From Parvularculaceae bacterium (lineage in GTDB: Bacteria; Pseudomonadota; Alphaproteobacteria; Caulobacterales; Parvularculaceae), in the NCBI GenBank assembly GCA_027080545.1, contig JALWRV010000435.1:1-10402 (forward strand): DNA of 10,402 nt. Direction: 5' to 3'. Under the pieces are notes generated by a model, which was not told the origin of the DNA, did no database searches, and worked only from the letters and a program-made list of their open reading frames with translations. The translations under genes were made by a program, and so were the position numbers. Shown here in pieces: positions 6,128 to 10,402 of this stretch (position 1 is the stretch's first letter; every line of letters starts with the position of its first letter).

Positions 6128-7102
6128 CTAGCTGAATAGAATGGCGGAAAGTCGCCGCCGTGCGGCCAATGTTATTGGATCTTTGGGGCCGAGGGCTTCA
6201 AATATGGTTAATAGTTTTTCCCGGGCCTTGCCCCCTTCCCAGTCTCGATCCTGCGCAATTTGGGTCAGCAATATATCGGCTGCTTTTTCCATCTCCCCGG
6301 CCCCCATCAAGGCTTCCGCATAGGCATATTGGGCCTGTTGATCGTCTTTTGCGGCCTCAGCGGCCTTGCGCGCCGCTTCAAGGGCCCCTTGGTCAGGCTT
6401 ATTGGTGGCTAGCTCAAGGGCGGCAAAGGCTTGGGTGATGGTGGGGTCACTTCGTTTTGCTTCCGGAACAAGATCGAGAACAGCTTGCGCTTGTGTCAAT
6501 TCCTCCATTTGGATATAGCAGCGCGCCATGCCCGCTAGGGCTTTCAGGCGAAGCGGGTCTTGTGCTGGGGCGGTTTCAGCGATTTGGCTGAATATGCCGC
6601 TGGCGGTGGCCACATCCCCTTGTTCCATGGCCTGTTCGGCGGCTTCTAGGGCGGCGGATAAATCCACCCCACCATTACCTCCGGCAAGGCCGGCCGCTTG
6701 GGCGGCTTGAGCCACCCGGTCCAGAAAGGTGTTGATTTCACTTTCCGGCAATGCCCCGGCAAACCCGTCCACCGGTTGACCATTGATAAAGGCCATCACG
6801 GTTGGAACAGACTGAATCCGCAATTGCTGGGCGAGCATCTGGTTTTTGTCGATATCGACCTTGACCATGATCATGGCCCCTTTGCGGGCAATAATGGCCT
6901 TCTCCAGCATTGGCCCTAGGGTCTTACACGGCCCGCACCAACTTGCCCAAAAATCAACAATAATAGGCATTTTGGTTGACGCTTCGACCACCTCAGCCAT
7001 GAAATTTTCCATATTGGCTTCTTTTACGAGCGCATCGGCGCCTGGGGCTTGTGGCGTCGCGGCCCCGTCAGCGCCCCCCATGCCTATCAAATCGGACATC
7101 AT
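6128..7102 (-). CDS. cnoX: CnoX/YbbN-type thioredoxin-TPR co-chaperone
   Basis: This is a fusion of a thioredoxin domain (about residues 25-130) and a TPR-like helical region (about 145-320), 324 residues in all. CnoX (YbbN) holds unfolded proteins during oxidative stress and passes them to GroEL/DnaK. The active-site motif WCGPC is intact, with Cys56 and Cys59, and the cis-proline is in SVPTV (Pro100). E. coli YbbN lacks this redox pair, while Caulobacter CnoX keeps it. The helical part has repeated Ala-rich pairs such as LAGMARCYIQMEELTQAQAV and AYAEALMGAGEMEKAADIL. Three ATG codons stand in tandem (7105, 7102, 7099). AGGAG at 7109-7113 is 3, 6 or 9 bases away from them, so I chose the middle one. 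It is followed by the UPF0434 gene. Confidence 0.95.
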   Translation of the reverse strand: MMSDLIGMGGADGAATPQAPGADALVKEANMENFMAEVVEASTKMPIIVDFWASWCGPCKTLGPMLEKAIIARKGAMIMVKVDIDKNQMLAQQLRIQSVPTVMAFINGQPVDGFAGALPESEINTFLDRVAQAAQAAGLAGGNGGVDLSAALEAAEQAMEQGDVATASGIFSQIAETAPAQDPLRLKALAGMARCYIQMEELTQAQAVLDLVPEAKRSDPTITQAFAALELATNKPDQGALEAARKAAEAAKDDQQAQYAYAEALMGAGEMEKAADILLTQIAQDRDWEGGKAREKLLTIFEALGPKDPITLAARRRLSAILFS

Positions 7103-7127
7103 CATTATCTCCTAATCATTTGCCCCT

Positions 7128-7156
7128 TAAATGGCGAGAGATGGGGATAAAAGCAA
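7128..7156 (-). promoter_or_regulatory. Possible promoter of the cnoX-UPF0434 pair
   Basis: On the minus strand TTGCTT (plus 7151-7156) and CATTTA (plus 7128-7133) are separated by 17 bases, in the 80-base gap between the ProXp-like gene and cnoX. A start near 7121 would give a short leader containing the AGGAG site. The -10 match is weak, so this is only a candidate. Confidence 0.3.
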
Positions 7157-7182
7157 TGGCCAGAAAATATATTATGGGGATA

Positions 7183-7707
7183 TTATCTAGCAATCGCTGG
7201 CGGGCGCTTGATCTCGGCAAGGGGTAAAATAACCGGTTGGCGCTCAAGAGCGTTCATAAAGGTCAACAAATCATTGGCCGCGATGGCCGTAGAGGCATTG
7301 TTCTCCAAAGGGTGAAACCATACGGGATCATGGTCAAAAAGGGCCTTGTCGAGAATAATATCATCCACACGGTGTTGCTCATCATGGATCAACGCAAAAG
7401 GCGTGACCGACCCCGGCGTGACCCCCAAAACCTCTGCCATAAGCTCGGCCCGGGCAAAGGACAGCCGTCCCTTGCACTTTAAATATTTCCCGAGCGCCAC
7501 CAAATCGATAGGGGTCTCGGCGAGGGCGGTGATTAGCATCAGCCGCCCCTTCTTGTCTTTTACAAATAGGTTTTTGGAGTGCCCCCCAGCCATGGTTTTT
7601 TTGATCTCAATACCGTCCTCAACGGTAAAAAGGGGTCGATGGTCAACGGTGCGATAGGCCATACCGATTTGTCTGAAAAAAGCATAAAGCGCGTCTCGAC
7701 GGGTCAT
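7183..7707 (-). CDS. Prolyl-tRNA editing protein, ProXp-ala/PrdX type (YbaK domain)
   Basis: This free-standing trans-editing enzyme of the INS/YbaK superfamily has 174 residues, the usual length. ProXp-ala hydrolyses alanine mischarged on tRNA-Pro, which protects translation where ProRS lacks its own editing domain, as in most Alphaproteobacteria. The family signature GGHSKNLFVKDKKG spans residues 41-54. Lys45 corresponds to the catalytic lysine and Asn46 to its conserved neighbour. Other blocks are RLSFARAELMAEVLGVTPGSVTPFAL and DKALFDHDPVWFHPLENNAS, the latter ending in the conserved HPxxN. The ATG at 7707 has AGGG about ten bases upstream. That site overlaps the stop region of the DsrE-like gene 12 bases away, so the two are probably one transcript and possibly translationally coupled. 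Confidence 0.93.
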   Translation of the reverse strand: MTRRDALYAFFRQIGMAYRTVDHRPLFTVEDGIEIKKTMAGGHSKNLFVKDKKGRLMLITALAETPIDLVALGKYLKCKGRLSFARAELMAEVLGVTPGSVTPFALIHDEQHRVDDIILDKALFDHDPVWFHPLENNASTAIAANDLLTFMNALERQPVILPLAEIKRPPAIAR

Positions 7708-7719
7708 GGTGAAAAAGCC

Positions 7720-8112
7720 CTAAAAAGTAACCAGCTTATTGGCCATACCAAGATAGGGCATGGCGGCGGCTACCCCGACCATGGGCATATCCTCATATTC
7801 CAAATCTTCCGGGGCAATATCATTGAGGTCAAGCGAGGCTTTGCAGGCGACAAACATGGCCCCATTATCAAGCGCCTGATCCATGAAATGTTTGGCCGAT
7901 AACCCCCCTTCTTTGGGAAAGGTTTTGGCCGCTTCGCCCTTTTTCAGCAACAAGGTGCCTTGCCCGGTGAAATAGACCACCACATTCATCTCCATAGCGG
8001 CGGCGGTTGCCGCTAGAAAGAAGGGGGAGGCCACCCGCTTGGGCGTATCCGAGCCGCTGGTCATAATGATGGCAAAATCAATGGTTTCTGGCATTTGCGG
8101 GTCGTTGGACAT
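7720..8112 (-). CDS. DsrE/DsrF-like family protein
   Basis: This 130-residue soluble protein has the DsrE/TusD-like Rossmann-type fold: an N-terminal strand and loop IDFAIIMTSGSDTPKR, then a helix SPFFLAATAAAMEMNVVVYFTGQG, then MFVACKASLDL with the only cysteine, Cys90. DsrE and TusD proteins carry persulfide sulfur on a cysteine in sulfur relays. In this stand-alone branch (peroxiredoxin-family/DsrE-like proteins) the role is unknown, and I cannot say that Cys90 is a sulfur carrier, though its position fits. The ATG at 8112 has AAGGA seven bases upstream. No dsr, tus or sox genes are near. The gene leads a short minus-strand run with the ProXp-like editing gene. Confidence 0.85.
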   Translation of the reverse strand: MSNDPQMPETIDFAIIMTSGSDTPKRVASPFFLAATAAAMEMNVVVYFTGQGTLLLKKGEAAKTFPKEGGLSAKHFMDQALDNGAMFVACKASLDLNDIAPEDLEYEDMPMVGVAAAMPYLGMANKLVTF

Positions 8113-8252
8113 GGTTTTTCCTTGTTAATGGGGCGGGCTTGGGGCGTTCTAGGGCTGCCTGCGCTTTTGCCTTACGAGCATGACACAAGGCCGACCCCTA
8201 TGGTCAAGGGATGAAATCAGCCCAATCCCTCAAAAAACGCGCTATTTTTTGC

Positions 8253-8281
8253 TTGCGCTTTGGGCCTGCTTGCTGTTTAAC
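8253..8281 (+). promoter_or_regulatory. Candidate promoter of the tRNA-Gly gene
   Basis: TTGCGC (8253-8258) and TTTAAC (8276-8281) are 17 bases apart and about 32 bases before the mature tRNA 5' end, which fits a short pre-tRNA leader. The match to the sigma-70 consensus is partial. No other gene is present between 8113 and 8312. Confidence 0.35.
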
Positions 8282-8312
8282 GCGCATCTTGACGGCTCAA
8301 AAGCTATCATGA

Positions 8313-8387
8313 GCGGGCGTAGCTCAGGGGTAGAGCATCACCTTGCCAAGGTGAGGGTCGTGCGTTCGAATCGCATCGCCCGCTCCA
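8313..8387 (+). tRNA. tRNA-Gly (anticodon GCC)
   Basis: This 75-base tRNA has an encoded 3' CCA. The acceptor stem GCGGGCG/CGCCCGC pairs fully over 7 bp. The D arm is GCTC-AGGGGTA-GAGC, the anticodon arm TCACC-TTGCCAA-GGTGA gives GCC, the variable loop is GGGTC, and the T arm GTGCG-TTCGAAT-CGCAT pairs with one G-T wobble at its base. The discriminator is T (U73), then CCA. It would read GGC and GGU glycine codons. It stands alone between a divergent DsrE-like gene and an amidohydrolase gene. No T-rich terminator is visible right after it. I found no second copy of its 3' end in the window. Confidence 0.98.
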
Positions 8388-8579
8388 GATAAGTTTCCAA
8401 AAATACCAATGAACAGGGTTATGGGTACGACGTCTTTGGTCGGACGCTAATCCGTTCGCTGCCCCCCATCTCGAGCCATTTTCCGTTCAAAACCGCAGGC
8501 CTTGATATTCCGCGCATTCGCTGTGATGCTTACTAAGCCTGCTGTTTTGGTTGGTTCGCTCGTTTGAAAGGGGATTGCC

Positions 8580-10328
8580 ATGCGCTATATTCTAATAGTT
8601 TGCCTAGTCATCACATTGACCGCATGCGGTGCGCGTGACGATCAGTCGTCAATATCGGCTCAGCTCGAAAACAATGGCGAAACCATTGTCTACACCGCAG
8701 CGGGCATTCTCACCATGGAAGCAGAAGGCGAGATTGCCGAAGCTGTAGCCGTGCGAAGGGGCCAGATATTAGCGACAGGAGATATTCAGACCCTCTTGCG
8801 CGACTATCCGGCTGCGCGTGTGGATAAGACATTTGCCAAAAAATATATATTGCCCGGCCTGATTGATCCGCATGTGCATGTCATGCTGGGCACGATGCAA
8901 TATGCGTTGCCGGTAACGCCGCCTTGGGAAATGTCAATGCCTGACGGGATGCATGCGGGGATTGAGGGGCGCGAGGCGTTTCTGGCTGAGGTGGCTGCGA
9001 TCGATGCCGCAAGTCCACCGGGACAGCCAGTTTTCATCTATGGCTATCATAATCTTGTGCATGGGGATCTCACCAAGAACGATCTGGATGCCATCACCAC
9101 CGAGCGGCCCCTGATTATCTGGCATTATTCAAGTCATGATTTCTATCTCAATTCGGCGGCGCTGAAATGGGCGCGAGTGGATGCCAGTTGGGCGCAGAAA
9201 TATCATGGTGTTGATCTGGGTACGGATGGTACGCCGACGGGGCGTATCTATGAAGATGCTGCCTTGCCTATTTTCATGACATTCGGCCCTATCTTGTTGT
9301 CGCCTCAACATTTGGCGACTGGCTTTGATGGTTTTTCGCATATGCTTCGTCAAGCTGGCGTAACGACAATTGCCGAAATGGGTTATGGCCTGTTCGGTTG
9401 GGATATTGAGAACCGGAATATTGCCACCAACTGGTCGATGCAGAAAAGTGGCTATCGTCTTTATCTGGTGCCTGAATTCAGAGCGCTTGCCCGCAGCTAT
9501 GGTGAAGGCCGTGTTGAGGCGGTGCAGAAAATGGTCAGCGGCGAAACGAAAATACCTGCGCCTGTCTTACCGCAAGTTAAGTTTTTTACTGATGCTGCCT
9601 ATTATTCCCAGACCATGCGGTTGTCACCGCCGGGTTATCTGGCCGGCCAATCGAAAGGCCGCGAAGGGCTATGGGTGATCGCGCCCGATGAATTGGCGGC
9701 CACCATCATGCCCTATTGGCAAGCCGGCCTTGATGTGCATATTCACTCCAACGGTGATGCGGCGCAGGCGGCAACGCTCAATGCTCTGGCGGCGCTTCGC
9801 GCGAGTGGCGGGCAGAACCGTTTTATCATCGAGCATAGCGGTTTATTCTCTCCCGATCAGGTCAAGGAGGCTGGCCGAGGGGGCGCCATCATCTCGGCTG
9901 CCAGCCACTATGTGTATTATCTCGCCGAAGCTTATGCAGAACCCTTGGGGCCGAAGCGGGCGGAGTGGATTTCCCCACTCGGCAGTTTAAGCGCGGCTGG
10001 TGTACCAATCGCATTGCATTCGGATGCACCGCTAGCGCCACCGCAACCTCTGCTGGCGGCCAGCCGTGCGATTACGCGCGAGACACGCGAGGGCGGAGTT
10101 TACCAGATTGAAGAGGTGCTTTCCCCTTATGATGCCCTTGAAGCGATTACGTTGGATGCGGCGCGCGCGCTACAATTAGACGATCAGATTGGATCTATCA
10201 CCCCGGGCAAGCGCGCGGATTTCACCATAGTGGACGCCAATCCTCTGGAACTGCCCGCAGCTTCATGGGCCGATATTAGAATATGGGGCGTGGTGCTAGA
10301 TGGTCAGCTACGCCCGTTGAAGGAATAG
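8580..10328 (+). CDS. Lipoprotein amidohydrolase, YtcJ/Amidohydro_3 type
   Basis: This metal-dependent hydrolase of the amidohydrolase superfamily has 582 residues, within the usual range for YtcJ-like proteins. A lipoprotein signal ends LTAC with Cys16, so it probably sits anchored in the envelope facing the periplasm. The beta-sandwich lead (TIVYTAAGILTM, VAVRRGQILATG) is followed by LPGLIDPHVHV with metal ligands His98 and His100. Other site residues are Lys334 in QVKFFTDAAY (the K-F-x-D motif, which may hold the bridging lysine), His387 and His389 in DVHIHSNGD, His419 in IEHSG, and Asp482 in LHSDAPLAPP. The C-terminal ITPGKRADFTIVDANPL is the family tail. The substrate is unknown; relatives act on N-acyl, N-formyl or cyclic amide compounds. 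AAGGGG six bases upstream supports the start. It has no operon partner in view. Confidence 0.93.
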   Translation: MRYILIVCLVITLTACGARDDQSSISAQLENNGETIVYTAAGILTMEAEGEIAEAVAVRRGQILATGDIQTLLRDYPAARVDKTFAKKYILPGLIDPHVHVMLGTMQYALPVTPPWEMSMPDGMHAGIEGREAFLAEVAAIDAASPPGQPVFIYGYHNLVHGDLTKNDLDAITTERPLIIWHYSSHDFYLNSAALKWARVDASWAQKYHGVDLGTDGTPTGRIYEDAALPIFMTFGPILLSPQHLATGFDGFSHMLRQAGVTTIAEMGYGLFGWDIENRNIATNWSMQKSGYRLYLVPEFRALARSYGEGRVEAVQKMVSGETKIPAPVLPQVKFFTDAAYYSQTMRLSPPGYLAGQSKGREGLWVIAPDELAATIMPYWQAGLDVHIHSNGDAAQAATLNALAALRASGGQNRFIIEHSGLFSPDQVKEAGRGGAIISAASHYVYYLAEAYAEPLGPKRAEWISPLGSLSAAGVPIALHSDAPLAPPQPLLAASRAITRETREGGVYQIEEVLSPYDALEAITLDAARALQLDDQIGSITPGKRADFTIVDANPLELPAASWADIRIWGVVLDGQLRPLKE

Positions 10329-10402
10329 GGTTGGCCATAGGCCACCATGACTCGTCATAATTTATATTCATTCTAATTAAAATGTCCTGCCTGAATATAC
10401 GT
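10329..10402. other. Downstream end of window, no gene seen
   Basis: This is an AT-rich tail after the amidohydrolase stop. A short inverted repeat TGGCC-ATA-GGCCA (10332-10344) has no U-run and is too small to call a terminator. An ATG at 10382 has only seven codons in view, so it cannot be judged. Confidence 0.5.

Noticed and set aside
8180..8392. 70-codon plus-strand frame
   Set aside because: It runs through the whole tRNA-Gly gene; its C-terminal half is simply translated tRNA.
10332..10344. TGGCC-ATA-GGCCA hairpin after the amidohydrolase gene
   Set aside because: A 5-bp stem with a 3-base loop and no U-run is too weak to call a terminator.
1..10402. CRISPR array, insertion sequence, prophage or toxin-antitoxin system
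   Set aside because: No regularly spaced repeats, terminal inverted repeats around a transposase, phage genes or paired small toxin-antitoxin genes are visible on either strand.

Overview
The window looks like core chromosome of a mid-GC Alphaproteobacterium; I cannot resolve the order. Three things point that way: leuS preceded by a DUF3576 lipoprotein gene, a YggS gene back to back with a TenI/ThiE-like gene, and a CnoX-type thioredoxin-TPR protein with an intact WCGPC motif next to a UPF0434 (Trm112-like) gene. The porin is of the alphaproteobacterial beta-barrel type. I see no transposase, integrase, phage gene, CRISPR array or toxin-antitoxin pair.

Left part (1-2803). The minus strand carries a DUF3576-type lipoprotein gene ending in a strong intrinsic terminator, then leuS, which runs off the left edge. 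On the plus strand, beyond a 303-base gene-free stretch, lies an outer-membrane porin gene whose start codon is uncertain.

Middle (2818-5871). A divergent ThiE/TenI-like gene and a YggS (PLP homeostasis) gene overlap at their 5' ends, and two candidate start codons share bases in one ACATGT palindrome. A small exported two-cysteine protein (HdeA-like by appearance) is divergent from an OmpR/PhoB-type response regulator. The space between them holds a 7-base direct repeat with a 10-base period, a reasonable candidate operator. The regulator is followed after 8 bases by an ArsC/YfgD-type reductase gene.

Right-middle (5876-8112). Four minus-strand genes run in the order DsrE-like protein, ProXp-ala-type prolyl-tRNA editing protein, CnoX/YbbN, UPF0434. 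The first two are 12 bases apart and the last two 18 bases apart; an 80-base gap with a possible promoter separates the pairs. The theme is protein quality control: removal of mischarged tRNA, redox chaperoning and a translation-associated small protein.

Right end (8313-10402). A complete tRNA-Gly(GCC) gene with encoded CCA is followed by a gene for a lipoprotein amidohydrolase of the YtcJ/Amidohydro_3 type with its metal-site residues intact. This is the part most likely to be accessory.

Overall this is mostly ordinary housekeeping sequence. I found no convincing novel system. The most useful leads are the direct repeat in front of the response regulator, the shared start codons of the ThiE-like/yggS pair, and the unusual 5' end of the porin gene.
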